Of a DNA stretch of 64,000 nucleotides, positions 33,977 to 42,903 are shown one piece after another. This stretch comes from CAIQJJ01 sp049325275 (GTDB lineage: Bacteria > Chloroflexota > Anaerolineae > Anaerolineales > UBA4823): contig JBMOLU010000058.1 in NCBI GenBank assembly GCA_049325275.1, forward strand, positions 124,001-188,000, written 5' to 3'. The notes beneath the pieces are model-generated. The model did no database searches. It saw only the letters and a list, made by a program, of their open reading frames with translations, and was not told the DNA's origin. The position numbers and the translations under genes are program-made. Position 1 is the first letter of the stretch, and each line of letters opens with the position of its first letter.

Positions 33977-35296
33977 ATGATCGCTCCTGCTTACCAACAA
34001 GCGCTTGACTACCTTTACAGCTTCGTTGATTTCAGCCAGGTTCGTCTTGGCCGTGATTCGATCAAACGTTTCGATCTGGCGCGGATGCATGCCCTGGCCG
34101 CTTCTCTCGGCGACCCGCAAAAGCAGTACCCTATCCTTCACGTTGCCGGAACGAAGGGGAAAGGTTCTGTGGCGGCGCTCTGTGCCAGCGCGCTGCAAGC
34201 TGCCGGGTTACAGACAGGTCTCTACATTTCGCCGCACCTGGTCGATTTCTGCGAGCGCATTCAGATCGACGGGCAGCCGATTTCACAGGCGACGCTGATC
34301 GGACTGGTCGAAGCGATCAAGCCTCACCTGGCGGCCATTTCCGGCGTGACCTTGTTCGAGATTACGACTGCTTTGGGGATGTGGCACTTCGCCCGTGCCG
34401 GGGTGCAGGCTGCGGTGATGGAAGTTGGCCTGGGCGGCCGCCTTGACGCTACCAATATCGTGCAGCCGGCGGTCACCGTCATTACTTCGCTTTCCTACGA
34501 TCATGTGGCCATGCTCGGTGATACCCTACCGCAAATTGCGGCTGAAAAAGGCGGGATCATCAAGCCCGGGGTGCCCGTGGTGTTGGCCCCGCAGGTCGAC
34601 GAAGCCCGCCAGGTGCTGAAGCAAATTGCCGCCGAGCGGCAGGCGCCTGTCGTGGAAGTCGGCAAAGATATTCGTTTCGAAGCCGGTGAGCATTCGCTGG
34701 ATGGGCAGACCTTCCGGGTCGCCGGGGTAGACTCTTCGTGGCAGGAACTTTCCCTCTCGCTGTTAGGTCGCCACCAGATCGAAAACGCCGCCACCGCGTA
34801 CGCCGCCCTTGGCGTGTGGCAGGCGCATGGTCTGCCGGTGCGGGAGGACGCCATCCGCCGCGGTTTTGCGGCGGTGCGCTGGCCCTGCCGCTTTGAGATT
34901 TTGCAGCGCCGGCCGCCTTTGGTAGTCGATTCGGCGCACAACCGCGACTCGGCCCGCCGTTTGTTGCAGGCGGTGGATGATTATTTTCCCGGGCGGCCGG
35001 TCGTACTGCTTTTTGGTTCTTCGGAGGATAAAGATATTGCCGGTATGTTCGACGAGCTGCTGCCACGCGTCCGCAACGTCATCTTCACCCGTTCGCTCCA
35101 CCCGCGGGCGGCCCAGCCCGAGCGCCTGGCAGAACAGGCGCGGCCGTATGGCGTTGCTTTGGAGCAGGTTTCCCGCGTCGAAGATGCTTTACCGGCTGCC
35201 CTGCGCCTGGCAGGAGATGATGCCCTGGTACTGGCTGCCGGCAGCCTCTTTGTGGCTGCGGCGGTGCGTGAAGTTTGGAGAGAGACACAAGGATAA
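33977..35296 (+). CDS. folC: Folylpolyglutamate synthase/dihydrofolate synthase
   Basis: This 439-residue Mur-ligase-family enzyme adds glutamate to folates (and dihydropteroate). Visible motifs are the P-loop AGTKGKGSVAALCA, YISPHLVDFCERI, the Mur-type EVGLGGRLDATNI, SYDHVAMLGDTLPQIAAEKGGIIK and DSAHNRDSAR. The length is normal. I chose ATG 33977 rather than the frame-opening codon at 33902, which lies inside the upstream hairpin. A -10 element almost abuts this start. The stop lies 2 bp before the lon start, so the two are probably co-transcribed. Confidence 0.92.
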   Translation: MIAPAYQQALDYLYSFVDFSQVRLGRDSIKRFDLARMHALAASLGDPQKQYPILHVAGTKGKGSVAALCASALQAAGLQTGLYISPHLVDFCERIQIDGQPISQATLIGLVEAIKPHLAAISGVTLFEITTALGMWHFARAGVQAAVMEVGLGGRLDATNIVQPAVTVITSLSYDHVAMLGDTLPQIAAEKGGIIKPGVPVVLAPQVDEARQVLKQIAAERQAPVVEVGKDIRFEAGEHSLDGQTFRVAGVDSSWQELSLSLLGRHQIENAATAYAALGVWQAHGLPVREDAIRRGFAAVRWPCRFEILQRRPPLVVDSAHNRDSARRLLQAVDDYFPGRPVVLLFGSSEDKDIAGMFDELLPRVRNVIFTRSLHPRAAQPERLAEQARPYGVALEQVSRVEDALPAALRLAGDDALVLAAGSLFVAAAVREVWRETQG

Positions 35297-35298
35297 CC

Positions 35299-37806
35299 AT
35301 GCGAGATAACTATTGGAATTTTGACGATGGAAGCGAAAGCGACTTTCGCGATGCCATGCATCACCGTACCGAAGAACTGTACAGTGTGCCCGATGCCACG
35401 CCGGATGCCGACGGGTTGATCGAATGCCCCGTGCTGCCTCTACGCGACCTGGTGGTTTACCCCCACATGGTTTCACCGGTGTTTGTCAGCACCGATCAGG
35501 CGCTTTATGCAATCGAAGAAGCGCAAATCGAAGACACGACCGTTATCGCTTTCACACAGCGCGATCCCGAGAAGGACAACCCCGGGCCAGAAGATTACCT
35601 GCCCATCGGCGTGGAAATGGCCGTCGGGCGCCTGCTTTCGATGCCGGACGGTTCGAGTTCGGCGTTGGTGCAGGCCCGCCGGCGCGTCGAGTTTGTCGAA
35701 TACACCCAGTACGAACCGTTTCTGGTGGCGCGCGTCCGGCCGATTCACGAGACGTATAAAAACGACAAGCAGATTGAAGCCAGTATGCGTACGGCGCGCG
35801 AGATGTTCCAGCGCTGCGTGCAAATGAACCGCAGCCTGCCCGAAGAATCGTACCTCTTCGCCCTCAACATCGATGACCCAGGCTGGCTGGCCGATATGAT
35901 CAGCACGGCCATCGCCCCACCTTTCGAAGACCGCCAGGAACTGCTGCAAAATCTTTCGCCGCTCTCGCGCCTCAAGCGGGTGATCAAGCTGCTGGCAGAA
36001 GAGCTGGATGTGCTCGAACTGGAGGATCAAATTCAGTCGCGGGCGCAGAGCGAAGTCGATCGTTCGCAGCGGGAATTCTACCTGCGCGAGCAGCTCAAAG
36101 TCATTCAGACCGAGTTGAGCGACGGCGACCCCTGGACACGTGAAATTGCCGAGCTGCGCAGCCGTGTAGAAGGCCTCAGCCTGCCCGACGAAGTGCTGGC
36201 ACGCGCCATCAAGGAAATCGATCGCCTGACGCAGATGCCCCCGATGTCGCCCGAAGTGACGATCTTGCGTACCTATGTGGATTGGATCGTCGAACTGCCG
36301 TGGATGGCAGGCACCGATGATAACCTGGATGTCCCTCACGCCGGCAAGGTGCTCGAGCAGAACCACTACGGCCTGCCGCGCGCCAAGGAACGCATTTTGG
36401 AATACATTGCCGTGCGCAGCCTGCGCCCCAAACGCTTTCGCCAGCCGATTTTGTGCTTCGTTGGCCCGCCTGGCACCGGGAAGACTTCGTTGGGCCGCTC
36501 GATTGCCGACGCCTTAGGGCGTAAGTTCGTGCGTGTTTCGCTGGGCGGCGTGCGTGACGAAGCCGAAATTCGCGGCCACCGGCGCACGTACATCGGCGCA
36601 CTGCCGGGACGCGTTTTGCAGACCATGCGCCGTGCCGGGACGATCAATCCGTTGTTCATGCTGGACGAGATCGACAAACTCGGCCAGGATTACCGCGGCG
36701 ACCCCGCTTCGGCCATGCTCGAGGTGCTCGACCCCGAACAGAATGCCGCTTTTTCTGACCATTACCTCGAACTGCCGTACGATCTCTCGAAGGTGATGTT
36801 CATCACAACGGCCAATTCCACCGGGCCGATCCCCTCGGCGCTGCTCGATCGCATGGAAGTCATCGAATTCCCCGGGTATATCGAAGAAGACAAGCTCGCC
36901 ATCGCGCGCCAGTTCCTGCTGCCGCGCCAGGTGGAAGAAGCCGGCCTGGATGAAGACAACATTTACTTCGCCGATGCCGCCCTGCAGCGCCTGATTCGGG
37001 ACTATACCTACGAGGCCGGCGTACGCAATCTCGAACGCGAGATCGGCCGCTGCTTGCGCAAGATCGCCCGTAAAAAGGCGGAGGGCAAGTCGTTCCCGCG
37101 CCGGGTTACGCCCGGCATGGTAGAAACCTTCCTTGGCCCGCCTCAGTACTTCAGCCTGGAAGCGGAACTGAAAGACGAAGTCGGCGTGGCGACCGCGGTT
37201 GCCTGGACGGAAAACGGCGGTGAAATCATGCCGGTCGAGGTCATGCTTACCGAGGGGAAGGCGAACTTGCAGATCACCGGCCAGATCGGCAACGTCATGC
37301 AGGAGTCGGCGCAAGCGGCTTTGACGTATCTCAAATCGCGTTCCGATGTCTTTCAGATCGATGCCGAAGTCTATGAAAACGTGGACATTCACATCCACAT
37401 TCCCGAGGGTGCAATTCCCAAAGATGGCCCTTCGGCCGGGATCACGATTTGCACGGCGCTGGTCAGCGCCTTCACCGGGCGCGAGGTGCGCAAGGATGTC
37501 GGCATGACCGGCGAAATTACGCTGCGCGGGCGTGTCCTGCCGATCGGCGGTTTACGCGAAAAAATCCTGGCCGCACACCGCGCCGGCCTGAAAACCGTCA
37601 TCATTCCGAAGAAAAACACCCGTGACCTGGTGGATGTGCCGAAGAAGGCGCGCAACGATTTGAACATCGTATCGGTCGAGCATATGGACGAAGTCCTCGA
37701 ACTCGCCCTGGTGCCGCAGCCGGCCAGCCCACCGAAGCCCAAACGACGCAGGAAGAAAGAAGAAAAACCTGCGGAGAATGGCGATACTGAAAAAGAGGCG
37801 TCTTGA
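35299..37806 (+). CDS. lon: ATP-dependent protease Lon
   Basis: This 835-residue cytoplasmic AAA+ serine protease has an N-terminal LON substrate domain (about 40-245), a coiled coil, then Walker A GPPGTGKTSLG, Walker B FMLDEIDKL and sensor regions. The C-terminal protease domain has the Ser712-Lys755 dyad (PKDGPSAG and GLREKIL). The C-terminus is a lysine/glutamate-rich tail. ATG 35299 with AAGGA is chosen; the frame opens inside folC. It degrades misfolded and regulatory proteins. Confidence 0.97.
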   Translation: MRDNYWNFDDGSESDFRDAMHHRTEELYSVPDATPDADGLIECPVLPLRDLVVYPHMVSPVFVSTDQALYAIEEAQIEDTTVIAFTQRDPEKDNPGPEDYLPIGVEMAVGRLLSMPDGSSSALVQARRRVEFVEYTQYEPFLVARVRPIHETYKNDKQIEASMRTAREMFQRCVQMNRSLPEESYLFALNIDDPGWLADMISTAIAPPFEDRQELLQNLSPLSRLKRVIKLLAEELDVLELEDQIQSRAQSEVDRSQREFYLREQLKVIQTELSDGDPWTREIAELRSRVEGLSLPDEVLARAIKEIDRLTQMPPMSPEVTILRTYVDWIVELPWMAGTDDNLDVPHAGKVLEQNHYGLPRAKERILEYIAVRSLRPKRFRQPILCFVGPPGTGKTSLGRSIADALGRKFVRVSLGGVRDEAEIRGHRRTYIGALPGRVLQTMRRAGTINPLFMLDEIDKLGQDYRGDPASAMLEVLDPEQNAAFSDHYLELPYDLSKVMFITTANSTGPIPSALLDRMEVIEFPGYIEEDKLAIARQFLLPRQVEEAGLDEDNIYFADAALQRLIRDYTYEAGVRNLEREIGRCLRKIARKKAEGKSFPRRVTPGMVETFLGPPQYFSLEAELKDEVGVATAVAWTENGGEIMPVEVMLTEGKANLQITGQIGNVMQESAQAALTYLKSRSDVFQIDAEVYENVDIHIHIPEGAIPKDGPSAGITICTALVSAFTGREVRKDVGMTGEITLRGRVLPIGGLREKILAAHRAGLKTVIIPKKNTRDLVDVPKKARNDLNIVSVEHMDEVLELALVPQPASPPKPKRRRKKEEKPAENGDTEKEAS

Positions 37807-37826
37807 TCATCCACAAGGAGATTTCG

Positions 37827-37868
37827 ATGGCCATCTGTAACACTCGTACTAATTGGAGGAAGATGTGA
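37827..37868 (+). CDS. 13-codon upstream ORF coupled to glgP
   Basis: An ATG at 37827 with AAGGAG 6 bases upstream opens a 13-codon frame ending TGA at 37866-37868. That stop overlaps the GTG start of glgP (37865-37867). The layout suggests translational coupling: ribosomes ending on the short frame could re-initiate on glgP. No database family is expected at this size, and the peptide itself may be irrelevant. Confidence 0.45.
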   Translation: MAICNTRTNWRKM

Positions 37869-40369
37869 ACGATCAAAACTCTCACAATCCTGCCCTCACT
37901 GCGCAAAATGTGAGCAACCGCAATTTCCGAACTGTGGAAGCGTTCAAGCAAGCCCTGGCCGATAACCTGTACTACGTCCGCGGCCAGGCGGCCCCGACGG
38001 CGGGGGCAGGCGACGTCTATGCAGCGCTCGTCTACACCGTGCGTGACTATCTGGTCGATCGTTGGCAGCATACGGTAACGAAGTATTCCGAGGCCGGGCC
38101 GAAGTTCGTCTATTATCTATCGGCCGAGTACTTGCTCGGCAGGCAGATTGCACAAAACTTGCTCTATACGGGCACGTATGATCTGGCTCACAAGGCCGTG
38201 GCCGAGTTGGGTTTCAATCTCGAGGAACTGATTGAACGTGAACCCGAGCCGGCGCTCGGTAACGGCGGCCTGGGACGCCTGGCAGCCTGCTATATGGATT
38301 CACTCAGCACGCTCGACATTCCGTGTATGGCCTACGGCATCCGGTATGAATTTGGTATCTTCAAGCAATCCATCCGCGACGGGTGGCAGGTGGAAAGCCC
38401 CGATGATTGGCTGTACTACGGCAACCCCTGGGAGTTTCCGCAGCCCGACGACCGCGTCAAGGTCGGCTTTGGCGGCCACACGGAATACCTGCCGGCCCAC
38501 GAAGACGGCACGGGCGAGTATCTCGTCATCTGGCATCCCGCCGAGACGATCCTGGGCGAGCCAAGCCACATGCTCATGCCTGGTTACAAGACCGGTACCG
38601 TCAATATGCTGCGCCTGTGGCAGGCGCGGGCCAGCGAGGAGTTCAACTTCCAGCTCTTCGACGTGGGCGACTACAGCCGTGCAGCCGAGCAGAAAATTTA
38701 CTCCGAAAACATCACCAAGGTGCTTTATCCCAACGATAACACACCGCAAGGGCGCGAGCTGCGCCTGCGGCAGGAATATTTCTTCTGCTGCTGCTCGTTA
38801 CAGGATATCCTGCGCCGTTTTACCGCTTTCGATAGCGACTGGGATGCCTTCCCCCGCAAAGTGGTCATCCAACTCAACGATACCCACCCCGTGGTGGCTA
38901 TCCCTGAATTGATGCGCCTGCTGGTCGATTACTATGGCCTCGAATGGGGCCGGGCCTGGGAGATTACCCGCCGTTCTTTTGCGTATACCTGCCACACATT
39001 GATGCCTGAAGCCCTCGAAAAGTGGCCGGTGAGCCTGTTCGAGCGCTTGCTGCCGCGTCATATGGAAATCATCTATGAGATTAACCGGCGCTTCTTGCTG
39101 GATGTCGAAAAGCGTTTTCCCGACGATCCCGATCGCCTGGCGCGTATGTCGCTGATCGAAGAGGGCGGCGAGCGCATGTTGCGCATGGCTTACCTGGCAA
39201 CTGTCGGCAGCTTTTCCGTCAATGGTGTCGCCGAACTGCATTCGGAGCTGCTGCGTGAGTACCTGCTTCCCGACTTTTACGAGTTGTGGCCGGAGAAGTT
39301 CAATAACAAGACGAACGGGGTCACCCCGCGCCGTTTTATGCGCCTGGCAAATCCATCGCTTTCGCGGTTGATTGACAGCCGCATTGGCGAAGGGTGGCTT
39401 AAGGATTTGGAATCGTTGCGCAATCTCGAAGCTTATGCCGACGACGCCGGTTTTCAGAGTGAGTGGCGGGCGGTCAAGCTGCACAACAAGGGCGCGCTGG
39501 CGGCTACCATTCGTGCGAGCACCGGTCTGATGGTCGATCCAAACGCCATGTTCGACATCATGGTCAAGCGCTTGCACGAGTACAAGCGCCAGATACTCAA
39601 AGTGTTGCACATCGTCACGCTGTACAATCGTCTGCGCGCCCAACCGAGGATGGATATCGTGCCGCGCACGTTTGTTTTCGGCGCAAAATCTGCACCGGGC
39701 TATCACATCGCCAAGCTGATCATCAAGCTGATCAATTCGGTGGCCGAGGTGGTGAACTACGACCCGCTGGTGGCAGGACGCCTCAAGGTGGTTTTTATGC
39801 CCAACTTCAATGTCTCGCTGGGCGAGAAAATTTATCCGGCTGCCGAGCTTTCGGAGCAGATTTCGCTGGCCGGGTTTGAGGCATCGGGCACCGGCAATAT
39901 GAAGTTTGCCCTCAATGGCGCGTTGACCATCGGCACTTTGGATGGCGCCAACATCGAAATCCGCGAACGCGTGGGCGCAGAGAATTTCTTCCTTTTCGGC
40001 TTGACGGCCAACGAAGCCATGCAGCTCAAGGCGCAGGGTTATTCGCCTTTCGACACCGTGCAAAACAATCCGGAGTTGAACCAGGCCATCGCCCAGTTTA
40101 CGTCCGGCTACTTCACACGCGGTGATACGGAGCTTTTCCGCCCACTGGTGGATAATCTGCTGCATCACGACCCCTACCTGGTGACGGCAGATTACGCTTC
40201 GTACATCGCCATGCAAGACGAAGTCGACCGGGCCTATCGCGATATCGATGCCTGGACGCGCAAGTCGATCTTTAATACGGCTCGTTGCGGGTTTTTCTCG
40301 TCGGATCGTGCCATCCGGCAGTACAACGACGACATTTGGAAGATTTCACCCTTGCCAGTCGAGGAATAG
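37865..40369 (+). CDS. glgP: Glycogen/starch/alpha-glucan phosphorylase
   Basis: The 834-residue enzyme releases glucose-1-phosphate from alpha-1,4-glucans. The family signature EASGTGNMKFALNGALTIG contains the PLP-binding Lys680. Other landmarks are YYLSAEYLLGR near residue 80, NGGLGRLAACY, and KRLHEYKRQ. The length agrees with classical E. coli/maltodextrin-type enzymes. GTG 37865 has GGAGG at 5-6 bases, whereas the in-frame TTG at 37853 is part of that site. It is followed by an 18-bp inverted repeat. Confidence 0.95.
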   Translation: MNDQNSHNPALTAQNVSNRNFRTVEAFKQALADNLYYVRGQAAPTAGAGDVYAALVYTVRDYLVDRWQHTVTKYSEAGPKFVYYLSAEYLLGRQIAQNLLYTGTYDLAHKAVAELGFNLEELIEREPEPALGNGGLGRLAACYMDSLSTLDIPCMAYGIRYEFGIFKQSIRDGWQVESPDDWLYYGNPWEFPQPDDRVKVGFGGHTEYLPAHEDGTGEYLVIWHPAETILGEPSHMLMPGYKTGTVNMLRLWQARASEEFNFQLFDVGDYSRAAEQKIYSENITKVLYPNDNTPQGRELRLRQEYFFCCCSLQDILRRFTAFDSDWDAFPRKVVIQLNDTHPVVAIPELMRLLVDYYGLEWGRAWEITRRSFAYTCHTLMPEALEKWPVSLFERLLPRHMEIIYEINRRFLLDVEKRFPDDPDRLARMSLIEEGGERMLRMAYLATVGSFSVNGVAELHSELLREYLLPDFYELWPEKFNNKTNGVTPRRFMRLANPSLSRLIDSRIGEGWLKDLESLRNLEAYADDAGFQSEWRAVKLHNKGALAATIRASTGLMVDPNAMFDIMVKRLHEYKRQILKVLHIVTLYNRLRAQPRMDIVPRTFVFGAKSAPGYHIAKLIIKLINSVAEVVNYDPLVAGRLKVVFMPNFNVSLGEKIYPAAELSEQISLAGFEASGTGNMKFALNGALTIGTLDGANIEIRERVGAENFFLFGLTANEAMQLKAQGYSPFDTVQNNPELNQAIAQFTSGYFTRGDTELFRPLVDNLLHHDPYLVTADYASYIAMQDEVDRAYRDIDAWTRKSIFNTARCGFFSSDRAIRQYNDDIWKISPLPVEE

Positions 40370-40429
40370 TCACACTTCGGATGAGCTCTGGACCGTTTTC
40401 CGGGCCGTTTGTTGTTGAGAAAGATCAGG

Positions 40430-40473
40430 TTTAGAGAACGTGAAGGGAGATGCAACCCTTCACGTTCTCTAAA
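40430..40473 (+). terminator. 18-bp perfect inverted repeat after glgP
   Basis: Arms at 40430-40447 and 40456-40473 (TTTAGAGAACGTGAAGGG and its complement) surround an 8-base loop. It lies 60 bp past the glgP stop and just before the start of the next gene. The following CTTTGTGTG is a poor U-tract, so termination may be partial. Confidence 0.65.
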
Positions 40474-40485
40474 CTTTGTGTGATC

Positions 40486-42858
40486 ATGGATGTGCCTAGC
40501 GCTTCACCCCAGTTGACGTTTATCGGTCGGGAAGATGAACTGGACTTCCTGACCTTATCTTTGCGCGACCCCACTGCTCGCCTGATCACCCTGGTGGGCC
40601 CCGGTGGGATCGGTAAAACACGCCTGGCGCAGCAGGCAGCCGCTCTCTGTGCGGATAGTTTTTCGCACGGGGTAACTTTTGTTCCGCTGGCATCGCTGCT
40701 TTCGCCGGATTATTTAGTCCCCGCGCTGGCCGATGCTTTACACTTTTCGTTTTACGCACGAGAGGATTTACCCGGGCAGTTGCTCGGCTATCTGCGTGAA
40801 AAGCAGCTCTTGCTTGTTTTGGATAGTTTCGAACAGGTGATTGCCTCCGCAGCCTGGCTCGAGCAAGTCATGCATGAAGCTCCTGGCGTCAAGCTCCTGG
40901 TTACCTCACGCGAGCAACTCGGCCTGGAAGGCGAGCAGGCGATCGTTCTTCAAGGAATGCGTTTTCCGGCCACTCACGATGCGGCCGGCTTCGACGATAG
41001 CCCTGCGGTACGTCTGTTTTTGCATAACGCCCGCTTGCTTAATCCTTTCTACGAAGTTACGCCTGCCGAACGGCCGCACGTGTTGCGTATTTGCCAGATG
41101 GTGGGTGGGTTGCCGTTGGCGCTCCAGATGGCCGCTGCCTGGACGCGCGCCATTTCTTGCGAGCAAATCGCCCGCGAAATCGAACGCGACATGGATTTTC
41201 TGCGTGCGCCCTTTCGCTCGGCCCCCGAACGGCACCAGAGCTTGAAGGTCATTTTCGAGTACTCATGGCGCATGTTGCCCTTTGCCGAGCGCGTCGTGTG
41301 CCGCCAGTTGTCGGTTTTTCGCGGTTTTTTTTCATCCGATGCGGCGCAGCAGGTTAGCGGGGCTACGGACGAGCAACTGCGCACGTTTGTGCAAAAATCA
41401 TTGTTGCAGCAAGCCGGCCCGGACACCTACCGGCTGCATGCCACGCTGCGCCAGTATGCTGCCGCTCGCCTGGCGCAAGACGCCGATGAAGAACACCAGA
41501 CGCGCCAACGCCACGCCGGTTACTTTCACGAGTTTTTGCGGGTGCGCCAGCCTGGGTTGAAGGGCGCTTTGCAATCCCAGGCGCTTGGCGAGATCGCCGA
41601 AGTGCTCGATGATGTGCGCACAGCCTGGCAGTTTTCCATCCAGCAACGTGATCTGGATGCGTTGGATGCCTGTGCAGAAGGTTTACAGCTGTTCTTGAGC
41701 ATTCGCTCGCATACACGCGAGGGCCTCGAAACCTTCGGGCAGGTTGTTGCGCTGTGTGAAAGCTTGCAAACCTGCCCGCCGGATGTGTGCATGCGTTGGT
41801 GCAGTTACCAGGCCGTTTTTGCACTTGAGCTAAGCGACTATTCGCTCGCCCGGCAGCTTTTGCAGCGCTTTCCATTGGCAGAAATGTCCGTCGAGAACCG
41901 GGCTTTTACGTACAACCTGTTGGCCCGCCTGGCTGTTTTGGCGAACGATTACACGCAGGCGATCGAAAATGGCCGCAAAAGCCTGGAAATCTATGAACGC
42001 CTGCAAGATGCCTGGGGGCGTGCCCGGGTATTGGATACGCTTGGCGTCGTCAGTTGGACTTTGGGCGACTATGACAGCGCCGGCCGGTACTTCGAGCAGG
42101 CGTTGGGCTTGTACCGCCACCTGGATGTGCAGCAGGGCACTGCCAGCGAACTCGATCACCTGGGGGTTGTGGCGCGCGAGCGCGGAAAATTGGCCCTGGC
42201 GCGGCCTTATTTCGAAGAAAGCCTGGCTATCTTTCGCCTGTTGGATGCCCGTCTGAACCTGGCCTATGTCGCCAACCATTTGGGGGGAATCATCGCCGAG
42301 ATGGGCGATTTACCCGGTGCAGAGCCGTATTTCGAAGAATGTATTGCGATTGGCCGGGAAATCGGCGAGCTGCGTGTGGTTGCTTACACACTTTCAGATT
42401 GGGCTACCTTCCTGGGACGCGATGCACAGCACCGTGTCCGTGTCCGGGCCTTGTGCGATGAAGCGCTGGCTATCTTTGAGCGCCTGAACGATTTGTTTGG
42501 TGTGGTTGCCGTCTGGCTTGCCCAGGGGGCGGCGGCGCTGTCTGCCGGCGATTTGCCGCTGGCCTGCCGTGCGCACCAGCAGGCGCTGCAGGTCGCCCTA
42601 AAAGTACACAACCCGCGCTTGGTCGATGAAGCGTTGTTTGGCTTTGCCCGTTTCTTCTACGAGAAGCAGGATTATCCGACCGCAACTTCTTTGCTGGGCT
42701 TCCTTTCTGCCGGAAACGGTGATTTACCGGCAGAAAAGCAAGCCCTGCTGGTTGCGCTTCAATCGCAGTTTGCGCCGGAAGAATTCTCCCGTTTGTTGGC
42801 CCTTGGGCGTGCGCAAAGCCTGGAGACGTATGTTTCTCAATTGGCGGCGCTGCCATAA
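40486..42858 (+). CDS. STAND-type NTPase with TPR repeats
   Basis: This 790-residue protein has an NB-ARC/STAND-like ATPase module in the N-terminal half: Walker A GPGGIGKTRLA, Walker B LLLVLDSFEQV, sensor TSREQL and GGLPLALQ (the GLPL motif). Tandem tetratricopeptide-like repeats follow from about residue 480 to 740 (for example GDYDSAGRYFEQALGLYRHL). No DNA-binding domain is seen, unlike AfsR/MalT relatives. A signalling or scaffold role is likely, but the partner is unknown. The earlier ATG at 40450 lies in the loop of the upstream hairpin, so ATG 40486 is preferred. Confidence 0.8.
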   Translation: MDVPSASPQLTFIGREDELDFLTLSLRDPTARLITLVGPGGIGKTRLAQQAAALCADSFSHGVTFVPLASLLSPDYLVPALADALHFSFYAREDLPGQLLGYLREKQLLLVLDSFEQVIASAAWLEQVMHEAPGVKLLVTSREQLGLEGEQAIVLQGMRFPATHDAAGFDDSPAVRLFLHNARLLNPFYEVTPAERPHVLRICQMVGGLPLALQMAAAWTRAISCEQIAREIERDMDFLRAPFRSAPERHQSLKVIFEYSWRMLPFAERVVCRQLSVFRGFFSSDAAQQVSGATDEQLRTFVQKSLLQQAGPDTYRLHATLRQYAAARLAQDADEEHQTRQRHAGYFHEFLRVRQPGLKGALQSQALGEIAEVLDDVRTAWQFSIQQRDLDALDACAEGLQLFLSIRSHTREGLETFGQVVALCESLQTCPPDVCMRWCSYQAVFALELSDYSLARQLLQRFPLAEMSVENRAFTYNLLARLAVLANDYTQAIENGRKSLEIYERLQDAWGRARVLDTLGVVSWTLGDYDSAGRYFEQALGLYRHLDVQQGTASELDHLGVVARERGKLALARPYFEESLAIFRLLDARLNLAYVANHLGGIIAEMGDLPGAEPYFEECIAIGREIGELRVVAYTLSDWATFLGRDAQHRVRVRALCDEALAIFERLNDLFGVVAVWLAQGAAALSAGDLPLACRAHQQALQVALKVHNPRLVDEALFGFARFFYEKQDYPTATSLLGFLSAGNGDLPAEKQALLVALQSQFAPEEFSRLLALGRAQSLETYVSQLAALP

Positions 42859-42903
42859 ATTGCAACAATCGCCTGCCCACAGGCGGCATGGGATATCGTA
42901 CCG

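Noticed and set aside
38798..40216. 472-codon open frame on the minus strand opposite glgP
   Set aside because: It is antisense to a gene with strong family motifs, has no ribosome site and no recognisable domain; long antisense frames are expected in GC-rich coding DNA.
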